Shown here in pieces: positions 13,072-24,397 of a stretch of 64,000 nucleotides of DNA. The number at the start of each line of letters is the position of its first letter. Positions within the stretch are counted from its first letter, which is position 1. A program made the translations under genes and the position numbers. This DNA is from Colocasia esculenta (taxonomy: Eukaryota > Streptophyta > Magnoliopsida > Alismatales > Araceae), in assembly GCA_014218235.1 (NCBI GenBank), contig CM024753.1, forward strand, positions 182,814,348 to 182,878,347, written 5' to 3'. A model generated the notes under the pieces. The model was not told the DNA's origin, made no database searches, and worked only from the letters and a program-made list of their open reading frames with translations.

Positions 13072-16000
13072 ATGGCTTCATCTAGGGTTCTAGAGTCTGT
13101 CCAGTTGACCCCTGATCAACTCCAACGCCTGACCAAGATACCAATCTATCCCGGAAAGGCTGTTGAGTTTTCCCATCTGAGTGGAAACCTTTCATGGGTA
13201 GAAGAGACCCTGAATGCTATGGGATGGACCAAGCTTTGTCAGATTTCCGAGCCCTTTGTAGCAAATGCAATTAGATCTTTCTATGCCTCTCTACAAGTTT
13301 CATCTGGAAATTCTGTGATAGGATATGTCAAAGGTACAAAGATCACCATTTCAGTAGAATTGTTGGTTGAGATGTTGGATTGTCCAAGTTTTGGACACAG
13401 GCTTAGTGAGTTCATTCCCTTAGAAAAGGAAAAATTGGGGATTATTGGAAGTTTGGGGACTATCAACAAGAGGGGACTTCAAGTGAATGAGTTGTCTGCT
13501 GCAAAGAGACTAATTCACTCAGTGATCACCAACATTGTGACCCCTAGAGCAGGAACTCACTCCTCCATTTCTGCAAGAGATGTAAATCTTTTATTTTGGA
13601 CAGTTCAGAGGCACCAAGTGAATTTGCCAGCAGTAATTTTAAAGAAAATGATTGCTTCCAAAGACCTGCAGGAATCCCTTCCCTATGGATCTCTGCTCAC
13701 TCTCATTTTCAAAAGATTCTCAGTAGATCTATCTGGAGAGTTGTTTGTTGGAACCAAAGAGAAAATTGGAATTTCCACATTAAGAAGAAGTCACTATTCC
13801 TTGGTTGGCAAGAAGCAAAACTTGTGGTTCAAGGATTCTGTGCCAGAGTGTGAGCATGAAATTTTTCCTGATGAACCTCTTGTTTCTCTACTCACTCATG
13901 AAGTTCCAGCATCAGAAGAAAGATTAGAAGCCCCTGCAATTCAAATCAGATCTGAAACCTCAATTCAGATCCCTGAGCAAGAAGATCAGTTCAATGCTTT
14001 CTCCTCTCTTCCAGTGCAAGATGCTCCCGAAGACAATATCAGTGAAGTTCTAAGAGACCTTCGACGCAAAGGAGTAGCATCTAAAGATGTTCCAGCTTTC
14101 ACCCCCTTGGAGCAGACCTTTGAAGAGAGAGAGCCTCACTTCTCTCCTTCTCAGTTTGAGACCCGACCAAGGTCTCAAGGGGAGAGCAGCAATAGTCTTA
14201 ATACACTTTTGGATTTGGTAAGAAGTCAGTATGAGAACCTTTCTGTTCTCCAAATGCAAGTAGAATTGATTGATGTCAAGTTTGACAGCTTGTCTGATGA
14301 GGTCAAGCAAATGAAAGACCTATTGCTTCAGTTAGTGTGCCAACAGGGCACTTCTAGGCCATCAGGGCCTGCTTTCTCACAGCAGCAAGAAGAAGAAATC
14401 CCTACTCAAGAACAAGAACAACAAGTAGATCCTCAAGTGCCTGCACCAAAAGATCCAGTTAGTGAGCAACCAGTTGAAATTGAAAAAGAATCTGAAAGTC
14501 AGGCTGAGCAGCAGCCTTTGATGGATGAATCCCAGCAAAAAGATGAGCAGCCTGCTAAGCAGCAGCAAGTTTCAGACCAAGAAGCCCAGTTAGCAGTAGT
14601 AGCTTATCAGTCTCAAGATGTGCAGAAGTAGGAGCCAGTACTTGAGAAGCAGCCAGAAGAAGTGGCAGCAGTTGTTGAAGGATCCAAGCATGAAGGTCAG
14701 AAATCCAAGGCCAAGAGAACCCTTGAGTCCTCTCAGAACCTCCAAACCTTCAAAAGGAAAGTAAGGAGAAGACTAGTCAAAAAGGGTAACCCTGTCTTCC
14801 CTCTTTCTCCTTCTAGGCCTAATCCTCCTCCTGCTCCACCTGTTAACCCTCATCTTGAGCCTACTCCAGTTGCACCTCAAACCTCTGCACCCTCAACATC
14901 AACTCCTGCACAGCCTTCACACTCCACTTCTCCGGATCCTCCTCCTGCAGCTATTCCCATAGATCCATTTCATCACAATGTCAAGTTCTCTATCTATCCT
15001 ATGAAACATCAAGCCAAACCTCTTAAGGAGATCACTCTAAATCTCTCCACTCAACCCCCACACTACTTTTCTTCTCTTCCCACTACTTCCAAAACTGACT
15101 CTAAGAAAACCCTCCTTCATCTAGTTGAGATACTTCCTAGTATCCAACTTTCAGCTTCTAGTGGACCTAAATTAGGAGACAAACCCTGCTTATTACTTCC
15201 ACCATTTTGGTATGCTTTTGTTTATCACTCTGAACAAAACATGAACCTGTTCAGAGAATATCTTTCCATTAGAGCATTTCTTGAAGTCCATGGGATGCTA
15301 GGGTTCACTTTTGAACATTGGCTTCCTGTTTTGCTGAAAACTTCACAACTTTCCATTCCAGATCTTCAGCTTATTTCTCAGAAGAGTCACTGCCTCACAC
15401 CCAAAGAATTTGTTGATCTCTATCTAGCAGAGGTAGCCAAATTTCAAGAAACCCAATCCAGGAACCATTTCTTGACTGTTGAGCACCATCTTTCTCTAAT
15501 GTTCCATGCACTCTTTGCAAACCATCTCAAGGCATCTCAGGCCAAGTATACAGAAATGAGAACTTTCAATTTTGAAAGATTCAAATTGGGTTTGCCTGAT
15601 GTATCCAAGGGGCAATATGAAAATCTGTTAAGAGGCCAAAGGGAAATTGTCCCTTCTATGTCAGTGGCTTTGCCCTCCGGACTCCATCCTCCCCTCATAG
15701 GCGCAGCCTCCTACAGAGGAACCTTTGCTGAAGCTATATTCAATAGATTCATCAGAATTGCCACTAGATTCAGAATCAAGTAGAAGTCCAAGTTGAGCTT
15801 CCAAAGGTTTATTTTTCTTCAAATGTCCAAGAAATCTCATCACCTTCTTGACATTCAGTTGAGCTTTGCTGAATCTGAGAGATTCTCTCCTGAGCAATGG
15901 GCCGCAGCTTATCCCTCCTACAACTCTCAGTGTCAGAAGATGAAACTCTCCCCTGATGAATTTCACTCTAAGAGTCTCATGGATTTGAAAAAGCACATAG

Positions 16001-16359
16001 GTCATAGATGGGCACAGAGATATCTTATTTACTATCAAGCCAAAGATGCAGTTGTGTCAAATGGTCTTTACTGGAATATCACTCTCCATGAGTTCCTTCA
16101 TCTAGCTACAACTAAAGAATTTCTTCCCCTCAAGCTCAGAATAGATAGTGACAGATATTATAATAAAGTTGGATGGTACCGAAGGCGCCACGTCAAATCT
16201 GTTAAGAAATTACCCTCCACCAATCCAACATACAATGTTGATTCTAGCTTATTTGAAAATTCTTTTTCCAAGAATGAGATGAAGCTCTGGGAGCTCATCC
16301 AACCTTTTTTAGCTGTGATCCCTCAATCCCTGTATCTACCCCATTCAGTTAGGTCCTAA
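13072..16359 (+). pseudogene. Accessory ORF of element A ('putative plant transposon protein' family)
   Basis: Starts MASSRVLESVQLTPDQ. One reading frame runs 1095 codons to TAA at 16357, broken only by TAG at 14629-14631 and TAG at 15781-15783. The N-terminal 260 residues match the plant-transposon family by the pattern IHSVITNIVTPRAGTHSSI, VNLPAVILKKMIA, ESLPYGSLLTLIF. Then comes a Gln/Glu-rich region with a short coiled coil, a Pro/Ser-rich linker (near 14810-14950) and a C-terminal domain I do not recognise. It sits where other SIRE elements carry an env-like ORF, but I see no signal peptide or clear membrane segment, so 'envelope' is not supported. Compared with gag-pol in the same element the frame is well kept. 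Both ambers could come from C-to-T change at CAG. Function is unknown. Confidence 0.8.
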
Positions 16360-16533
16360 ACTTTGTATTTGAATGAAATATATCTCTTCCTGCCTTTGCA
16401 TTATCTTGTGTTTTGCTATCCTTTATGTTAATGCCACAAAGAGGGAGAAAAGACATAGTAAAATCTTATTGGAGAAAATGTATAGAAGAAGTTTATTTAC
16501 TACTAACCTATTTAAAGATTTTTGTCATTAACA

Positions 16534-16547
16534 AAAGGGGGGAGAAT
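16534..16547 (+). other. Polypurine tract of element A
   Basis: AAAAGGGGGGAGAAT lies directly before the 3' LTR; it is the expected plus-strand primer. Confidence 0.9.
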
Positions 16548-18640
16548 TGTTGAGCAACTACCTCTAAGAAATTTAGAGATTTTCTTAATATTTATAAACA
16601 ATGTTTTTGCTATGACAAATCTTTAAATATATGTTTTTCAAAGTAGATACACCACAAAATTCTATACAAATAAAATTCATGAACATTCAAAAATTTCTAA
16701 GGCCACATACTACTTCTATAGCCTACTGAATTCGACTGATGCCTTTGACTGCAAAAATCCGACTCCTTCAGAAACTCAGACATAAGTCTTGAAAATTTTC
16801 TAAGTCCACAACTTTGCATAACATTCGACTCATACAGCCGAATGTATTCGATTCATACAGCTGAATGTTTCCTTACTCTATATTCGACTGATGACTCTAG
16901 CTGGTATAATCGAATGCTTCATAAATCCTTAGCACCATTCGACTGCTACCTTCAGCTCTTACAACCGAATGTTTTCTTACACTTGATTCGACTGGTATCT
17001 TCGACTATCACAGCTGAATACCTTATAAATCGATACATAGTATTCGACTACTATAGTCGAATGACCTTGTCATCGCAGAAGTCGAATCACTTGATCTTTT
17101 CTCTATTGAAGTCGAATCATTCCTATTTCTTCAATCGAATTATCTGTTCTTATGCATTCGACTTCACTGTCAGTTTTGTGCTTGTACTTTTTACCTCACT
17201 ATCAGTTCTGTCTTGAAATATGAATCTATCAAAACTATTTTGATTGTTAAATATCCTAGACATAACTTCTTTGTAAGACGTTTGTTGTATCTTACTAAAA
17301 CCTCAGAATATTATTATATTCCTCTGACAGGACATGACATATTGTATTTAAAATATTCATCCTGTGCAAAACCTTTTTTGTTTCTTTTCTGAGCTCTATA
17401 AGTTTTTGATGTCCTTGTTTCAGTTTATTAGACTCATAAGACACAAAGCATTTATGAATATCTCAGGCGCATGGCATCTGACTGTCTCACCTACCACTGA
17501 CAGACCCATGCTTCACCTTTTCAGCATAATCTGTCTGTCTACTTTTCTTTTTTGAAAGGTTCGAGGGATACTAGGTTCCATACTTTACTTTGTACTAAAA
17601 CTGACCCACCTACCACAAAGGTATGGAGACACGTGTCTCTTTGTCTTGTCCTTATAATAGGTATTAATTGGAGCATATGTTTAGCATGCCTTTCTCTCAG
17701 ACCAGCTCTACAAGAGCTTATCTTCTAGCTGTGGGCAACTGCTCCTCTTCTGAAGACCTTGGGAAGATGCAAGTTTCAAGATCTCCTGGACAAAGTCTTC
17801 AAGATCCAAAGGATCCCAGAAACTCTCCTCAAACGACTAAATTGCAAACATTCACCAAGCTCTAACGGCTATCTTCTTCAAATGGCTATATTTTGAAGAT
17901 TATAAAAGAAGCTCAATAGAGAGACTAAAAAGATACACCAGATACACAGAAGTGCATACAAGCCAACTCTCCTGAAAAGCTTCATTCGAATCATTCAAAG
18001 CTCTCTCTCAAGCCTTCCTGCTAGTAGTAGTCGGAGAGCTCCACTTCAGAAAATTTTCTTCTGAAGTTCTGTGTTGGGTGGAAATTGAAATTGTCATATT
18101 TTCTTCAAGTCCACCCTTGTTTCTTCAGATAGGATTTAGTTTTGTTTTTGATCTTTTAATCCTACTGAAGTCAGTGTGTGTTTGTGCTCAGATTTGAGGC
18201 AAGCACACAAGTGTTTTAATTCTTCTTCCTATGTAATCTCTGCAGAAGGTAGTTCTGCATTGCCCCTCCTGTGAAGGGAAGGCCTTGTGAAAGGCAGTCT
18301 TTGTACCCCTGTTTAGGGAAGACTTGCTTGGGAAGTGGGTTTGTAATTCCTCTCAAGGGTGAGAGAAGGCCAATTTGTTGGCAGTTAGTGGAAATCTCAA
18401 GTGGTTGACTTGAGGACTGGATGTAGGACTTCCATGTGGGAAGGGCCGAACTAGGATAAAATCCTTGTGCATTTCTTTGTGTGATTGTTTCCGCCTAGTT
18501 TACACTTGAATCACACACACCACACTAAGCACTAACATATCCATTTAGTGTTGTGTTTTTCAAAAGATTTTTTTTTTTTAAAGATAAAAAGTCCTATTCA
18601 CCCCCCTCTAGGACTGTTTGTTTGCCATTTCGATCCAACA
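16548..18640 (+). repeat. 3' LTR of element A
   Basis: 2093 bp, TGTTGAGCAAC...GATCCAACA, followed by ATTCT. It is nearly collinear with 5527-7615. Differences are mostly transitions, for example ACTACCCCT versus ACTACCTCT. It holds the same TTCGACT array at about 16710-17165. Confidence 0.97.
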
Positions 18641-20078
18641 ATTCTTTCTCCATCGGTGTATTATTGGAAGAAAACGACGATGCCCTAAATAACTTTGTTT
18701 TTTGCTGTGAGGAAGACGGAGAGAATAAGTTTGATCATTGCAAATTGGACATGCGAGCTTCCCTTTAGTACTCCATCTAGACAAGTTTGCATAACCTGAA
18801 AAATTATTTATGTTCCATAGCAAGGCGGCTCGCGAAGTAAAGTTATGCTTCTTTGCAGCATCATATGTCTCGATCCCATTATCCCACAAGTCCTTTAACT
18901 CTTTTACTAATGGTTGTAAATAGACATCAATGTCATTTCCTGGAGCTTTCGGACCGAGAATCAATAATGACATCATCAAGTAACCTGACTTCATACACAT
19001 CCACGGTGGCAAATTATAAGTCATCAGTACAACTGGCCATACACTGTACTTTGAAGACATGTTCCCAAAGGGATTAAACCCATCACTGGCTAAGCCAAGT
19101 CGAACATTACGGCTTTCGAAAGTAAAATCTGGGTACAACTGATTAAAGTCCTTTCATGCCGGAGAATCTGTAGGATGACGCATCTCACCCTCAGATTGGT
19201 AAGGACGACTGCCATTATGCCATGTCCTCCATTGAGTTGTCTTTGATGAGATAAATAGGCGTTGCAATCTATCCTTTAAAGGAAAATAGTGCAACACCTT
19301 TCTTGCCACCTTCTTACTACTTTTTGAGGTATTATCTTTATATCTTGGAGTACCACACTCTGGACATTGAAATTTTTCTTTATTTTTTTTTCCAAAATAA
19401 CACACAATCATTTTTACATGCATCAATCTTTTCATAACTAAGTCCCAATTCTTTGACAATCTTCTTTGCTTCATACCAATTTTCAGGTACAAATGCATCA
19501 CTAGGCAAAACTTGTTTAAACAACACAAGTATCATATTCATACATTTGGCTGTAAGACCATTCAAAGATTTCATATGTATCAACTTCAAAATAAACTTCA
19601 ACTTAGACATATCTTTGCACCCAGCATACAAAGGAGTTTCTACGTCTTCTAATAACTTATAAATTTTTTGTACTTTTGGATTCGGTTCTTCCTCATCTTC
19701 TCCAACAAGCACATTGTCGCTTTGAAAATCATGTAGCATGTCCATGACTTCATCGAATTCTAATTCATTTTCTGATTCAACAAGTTGTGTCTCTGGTGTC
19801 GGGGTATCATCGTGTACTTGCTCACCATGTGACAGCCAAGTCCGATAATTTAACCATATTCCATCACATATTAGGTGCTCATGCACACGTTCCCTTCTAA
19901 ATATGAAGCCATTGCAACATCTTCTACACGGACATTGAATCAACTCTTTGTCTTCTCCATGTCTAAATCCTATTCTGTCATCATGATATACAAACTCTAA
20001 AAATTCTTCAACTCCATTGACATACCTAGGGTCTAGCCTATTAGGAATATCCATCAAACTCTTATCCAATTCAGCCAT
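18641..20078 (-). pseudogene. CACTA tnpD/TNP2-type transposase, N-terminal half
   Basis: Start chosen at 20078 (MAELDKS). The N-terminal domain is Transpos_assoc-type, with LDPRYVNGVEEFLEFVY, CPCRRCCNGFIF and HLICDGIWLNYRTWLSHGE. The TNP2 domain then starts with ILVLFKQVLP and EAKKIVKELGLSYEKIDAC, a CPECGTPRY zinc motif and SDGFNPFG, and ends HRRFLPIIHRWRKN at the insertion point. A 1-nt shift falls in a T/A homopolymer at about 19380-19392, and a TGA lies at 19154. The rest of the gene lies at 5526-3700 beyond the retrotransposon. In active elements this protein cuts CACTA ends. Confidence 0.9.
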
Positions 20079-20216
20079 TCTGTGGCACAAACATATTTTG
20101 CACACAAAGCAAACTGTCAAGTAAGAAATAGACATCATTTCCGTATAATCATACACAATCACAATACATAATATTTAACATACATGTACACATATACATG
20201 TCACTGGAAAATCCGG

Positions 20217-20375
20217 AAACATTCACATAACCACACAACATTTTGATTGATATGTATTATACAAGTGAGCCACCACCCAGGCTTGCTGGATCACATTCGC
20301 ATAACCACACCGATTATAATGTCAATATGCATTATAAAAGTGAGCCACCACCCAGGCTCGCTGGGTCACATACCT
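20217..20375. repeat. Two direct copies of an ~85-bp unit
   Basis: AGTGAGCCACCACCCAGGCT occurs near 20266 and near 20341, each preceded by CACATAACCACAC text. It lies just upstream of the CACTA transposase start, so it probably belongs to that element's 5' region. Confidence 0.75.
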
Positions 20376-20377
20376 TG

Positions 20378-20702
20378 GTAGCCAACGGTAAAGACAGTGG
20401 CCAATAATAAGTCCAATTATGTGGGAGAAGGTCAAGCTGCGTGCAAAAAAAAGAAATCATAATGTGAGACATTATAATTTAAACATAAAATTAGAATGAA
20501 GTTACAAAGGGAAGTTCAAACAAGGGCTAACTGTTACAATCTCTGGGGAGTGGGAGCCATCACTGTGCTAATTGAATCTTTATTAAAATAAGTTGCACCT
20601 ATTGGAGAACATGAACCATGATCAATCAATATATCAAATGCAATAGAATCTTCTTTAACAATTTTTCGGTATCCCTGTGCCAAAAGTGCTGCAGATTCTG
20701 GG
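20378..20702 (-). other. Exon-like fragments of an unrecognised gene
   Basis: On the minus strand TTTTTTCCCAG near 20702 looks like an acceptor. It opens a 53-codon frame including SAALLAQGYRKIVKEDS and DILIDHGSCSPIGATYF, ending near 20545. Further down, TTTGCACGCAG near 20440 opens a short frame (LDLLPHNWTYYWPL) that ends AAG|GTATGTG near 20378. The codons look protein-like but I do not recognise the product. It could be a captured host gene piece or part of the CACTA 5' region. Confidence 0.3.
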
Positions 20703-20776
20703 AAAAAATGATATTAATTGAATTGTCCATCTAGGGAATCCCAAATTTTCCTTGTTGCCCAAGCCGTGCGGCAGCA

Positions 20777-21508
20777 ATTATTAAGCACAGTTGTTGAAAG
20801 AAAACTCCCAATTTTTCCTTGGGAGGCTCCTAGCCACTGTTACAGGTGTCCTTTCCTTATGTAATTTTGTATTACTTACTGATTCAGGAGCATATTCTGA
20901 TAAAGCAATTTGATGGAAGATGATTGCTATGTTATTTCATTTTTTATGTATTTCTCAGTGCGAATTTTGCACTATTTATTTTAGTTCAGGGACATTTTGG
21001 TCATATTATTTTGAGACTACTGATAACGTTAGTTTAGAGATCTTTTAATCTTATCTTGTTTAAGGAGTCATGATTGAACTAGTCTTGAAGTTATTATAAT
21101 CTTATTTGTTTAGGGTGTCATAATAGGGTTAGGATTAGCCTTATCCCTATAAATTCAGTGTCAGATAAAGACATTCACATGGTGAGAAATTACGAAGTAG
21201 ACACAGGTACATAAAAGATATGGTGCACACAGCATCAAGAAGGCCTAACCAGTAGGAGGTATCATTTTTTTTTAAATTTCATTGAATGCAATATGGAACC
21301 AGCACCTTCCCTCATCATGTATATTTGTTTTTAAAAAGAAGAGATGTGTCGGTGTCCATACTTCCCTGTTGTTGTAACCAAAAAGTTCAGCAACTGTGAA
21401 AAAGAATGTGTGCCAGTAAGCAATCGAATTCACAGCTGCATCTTGGAAATGGAATTCTATGTATATTTCACAATTATTAAGCACAATTGTTGAAAGAAAA
21501 CTCCCATA
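20777..21508. repeat. 35-bp direct repeat pair bracketing ~660 bp
   Basis: AATTATTAAGCACA(G/A)TTGTTG plus the following AAAGAAAACTCCCA occurs at 20777 and again at 21473. The DNA between holds a stretch (about 20990-21180) with retroelement-leader-like features, but no coding motif that I can name. Confidence 0.6.
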
Positions 21509-22759
21509 GGGTTGGTTTAAAGTTCATATTGCAAGTACAACTTGGAAAAGTGTCTGAAGTACACATGAAACATATATAGTAATTTTTTTTGTTGATCATC
21601 TCTTCCATTCATTACCTATTATAGATTGGATTTGGTTAACTTACTCACTGGAAAAATATGGATGCACTATGGAATGTTTCCCTGGATTTGGGGATCTCTA
21701 AAGACATGAAAGTGAGAAAATAACACAAGTACTACATTGCAGCTGAAAGCTGATCCGCCTAAGAGAAACCCAAAATTGTTCTAGAAAAACTTTAACCAAT
21801 TTTAAATGGGGGAAGGGGAGAGGGAAAATGATAGTGGGAAAGTTAGGGGGAGGGGTTGCATAGGGGTCGAGGGAGGGGGGAGTGGCCAGATGGAAAGGGG
21901 GAGAAAAGTTGAGGATTGTTGTCTGGGGGAGGGGATGGAGACCGGGGTTGGGGAAATGCTGGGCATAGGGAGGGAGGAAAGAGGATAGATCGAGAGTGGA
22001 AGAAGAGTGATAGTTGGGGGAGGGGGTGTTTGGTGGTGAAGTGGAAAGATCTCATAGGGTTATGTGCCAGACACGAGTGTGGGTGGCCAACAGGAAGGCG
22101 CCCCTCTCTGACCCTGCCTCCTCCGAGTTCCGGTTATCCCCCGGACGACGTGCTGGTGCTGCTCAACCAATCGAAGGTGCCCATCTAGTCTTCCAACTCC
22201 TCGAGCTCCACCATATTCCAGAGGCTGAAGTCCACCGTCGGTGGGGGGAGCAGAGAAAGAATAGACATGAGGAGGAGGGGGAGGAGGAAGAGGAGGAGGA
22301 GGAGGAGGAGGAGGAGGCAGCGCCGAAGGGAGTCACATACCTAAGAAGGAGGTGGTGGAAGGCTCCCAGCGGCGGCGCTCCGGCGGTGTGGGCTCAGCAG
22401 TAGCTCGGAGGCGATGGCGGGGGGAGAGATTATCGCGGCATGTTTCAAGGGGGGAAGGGAAGGCGGGGGTTTAAAATGCCGCCATTTTTTTCGGGGGGGG
22501 GGGGGGGAGGGAGAGAATATTAAAGTTTAAATATTATTAATTTTGAATATTAATAATTTGATTATGGCAAAAATAGAAATATAAGATTTTTAAAAATAAA
22601 GTTTTATTACATTTTTATTCACTAACATTTCTGTCGATGTAGCCGCAACAATACTCGTAGAGGAATAAAATGTTTTATCGAGGTATGATATGATTTCTTC
22701 TCTATTTAACCGCTTGTAAACGATATTGAACTTGGTAAGTTTATTGACACTAAGGTTTT
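21509..22759. other. Non-coding stretch with a GC-rich island (about 21800-22500)
   Basis: Purine-rich at 21800-22020, then a GC-rich block with a GAG-trinucleotide run near 22270-22316, ending in a G homopolymer at about 22492. On the minus strand the block looks like a promoter or 5' leader followed by a splice-donor-like AG|GTATGTG near 22340. No protein is recognised. The composition differs sharply from the A/T-rich surroundings, so a captured host 5' exon is possible. From 22510 to 22759 it is A/T-rich with nothing visible. Confidence 0.3.
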
Positions 22760-22905
22760 TTTGTCTTGGTGGGTTACACAGATGCAGACTATGCTACATT
22801 TTTATGAGTGCTATTAATTTCACTAATAACCTTGTTCAACATTCTCGCGGTAAATATATTGACATTATCACTTTATTAGAGATCACTTTATTGCGATACA
22901 TGAAG
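22760..22905 (+). pseudogene. Ty1/copia RNase H remnant
   Basis: GGTTACACAGATGCAGACTA encodes GYTDADYA, the copia RNase H signature. After a deletion it is followed by SAINFTNNLVQHSRGKYIDI, the counterpart of the Asn-Pro-hx-SRxKHIDI motif. All other parts of the element are missing. It differs in sequence from element A, so it is a scrap of another copia family. Confidence 0.7.
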
Positions 22906-23039
22906 CCCTCCAAGTACTCGGCCCTTGGGCCGCCACCCACCGGTCGATAGACTCGGAAGGGTTAGAAAAGACCTAGCGAAGTAATCAAAGAAGACAAACA
23001 ACTGTGACCCTGAAGTAAACAGTACGAGTTCACATTATA

Positions 23040-24390
23040 AGTACATGTCTACCTGTCTGTCGACGCTAAACCCCACCTCAAGAGGTGGGGTAGCTTTTTT
23101 TTTCTTAAATTTTTTTAAAAAGTTATCATAAAATTTTAAGGGGCATACCCTTGATTAGGCTACCCTTGGGTAGTCTGACTTTCAAACAAAGTAGCCCGGG
23201 CTGGACCGACATTATTTCTGAAAACTCTAGCCACTTTGACAAGGGGGTACCCCTAGTTAACCAAGGGTACCCCCGGTTAACCCCCCAGCTTTGGGGAGGG
23301 GGTACCCCCCAGGGTAAGTCTATCCCACCTCTAGTTTGGAAGGGGGGTACCCCTGAGTAAGTACCCCTTACCCAGGGGTAAACTCCTCCCCTTACTTTGG
23401 GGAGGAGGGTGAGGGTAACCTGGGTAAGTACCCCTTACTCCTGGGTAACCTTGCTCCACCCAAGAGGTGGGCAGGGTGGGTAACATTTTTTTAAATAATT
23501 TTTTGTGAAAAAATATCATTAATTTTTAAATATTATTTATTATATATCTCTTAATATTATCTCATTTTTTATTTTTTAAAGAAGATAAATTGAGTCAAAG
23601 TGTTTAGTTGACTAAAAATAAATAAAAAGTGGGTACTCTACCCTTGGTTAGTGGGGTAAGATAAAAATGCATGTCAAAGTGGGGTAGACCACTTTTTGGG
23701 TTAGAGGACCCCTCGTTAAACTACCTAGGGGTAGTCTACCCTTGTAGAGGGGGGGTAGCTTTTTGTTTTCCTTAAAAAATTTGAAAAAGTTTTCATAAAA
23801 TTTTAAATATTATTCTATTATATATCTCATATATTTTTTATTTTTTTTTTTCACATGAAAATAAGTGGAGTCAAAGATGATAGTTGACCCAAAAAAATAA
23901 GTTAACCCAAAGATAGCAACCAAAGTAAAATCCAGTTTGATTGAGGATTACCCATGGGTAGAGTGGGGGGGGGGGGGGGTAACCCAAACTTCACTCAGGG
24001 TGGGGGGGGGGGGGGGGGTTGGCTAACCGCAGGCAACCCCACATACCCCCTTAACCTGGGTTAACTCTGCCCCACCTCTTGAGGTGGGGCAGAGGGTGGG
24101 TAAGTTTTTTTTTTTGGATTGTCTTTAAAATTATTATAAAATTATAAATAATATTTTATTGTATATCTCTTAAAATATTTTTTTAAAATTTTTAATGAAG
24201 ATAAATAGAGTCAAAGTAAGAAGTTGACTATAAAAAATAAAAAAAATAATCAAGGGTCAATCTAACCAACAATCAAAGTAGGGTAAGGAAAAAGGGGGGT
24301 TAGTAGACCCCTGGTTAATCTACCCTTGGGTAGATTCCCTTGATTAGGCTACCCTTGGGTAGTCTAACTTTCAAACAAAGTAGCCCATGA
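23040..24390. repeat. GGGTA/TACCC-rich inverted and direct repeats
   Basis: Repeated, alternating blocks of two kinds: TACCCCTTACCCAGGGGTAA-type inverted words, often with CCCCACCTC(A/T)(A/T)GAGGTGGGG palindromes near 23072 and 24070, and A/T blocks containing AAAATTTTAAATATTATT and ATATATCTCTTA (near 23110, 23500, 23790, 24130). A 49-bp segment ending CAAACAAAGTAGCCC occurs at about 23146 and again at about 24340. No coding content. Fold-back or satellite-like DNA; family not recognised. Confidence 0.65.
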
Positions 24391-24397
24391 ATTTGCC

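Larger units (their letters stand above)
5527..18640 (+). mobile_element. Full-length SIRE-type Ty1/copia retrotransposon (element A)
   Basis: Both LTRs start TGTTGAGCAAC and end GATCCAACA. The host pentamer ATTCT is duplicated exactly at 5522-5526 and 18641-18645. A tRNA-Met primer site and a polypurine tract are in place. Order: LTR, gag with two zinc knuckles, protease, integrase, RT, RNase H, then a 3.3 kb accessory ORF and LTR. Large LTRs, a long element and an ORF downstream of pol are typical of the SIRE/Maximus lineage. It lies in the same orientation as the window and interrupts the minus-strand CACTA transposase. By eye the LTRs differ by about 18 substitutions over the first 640 bp, mostly C/T transitions, so the insertion is not very recent. 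Confidence 0.97.

Noticed and set aside
13072..16359. Retroviral-type envelope gene
   Set aside because: Position fits the env-like ORF of SIRE elements, but no signal peptide, transmembrane anchor or cleavage site is visible; homology is to the plant transposon accessory family.
22014..22403. Acidic protein with a Glu run
   Set aside because: The Glu run is a GAG microsatellite; no domain and no family resemblance.
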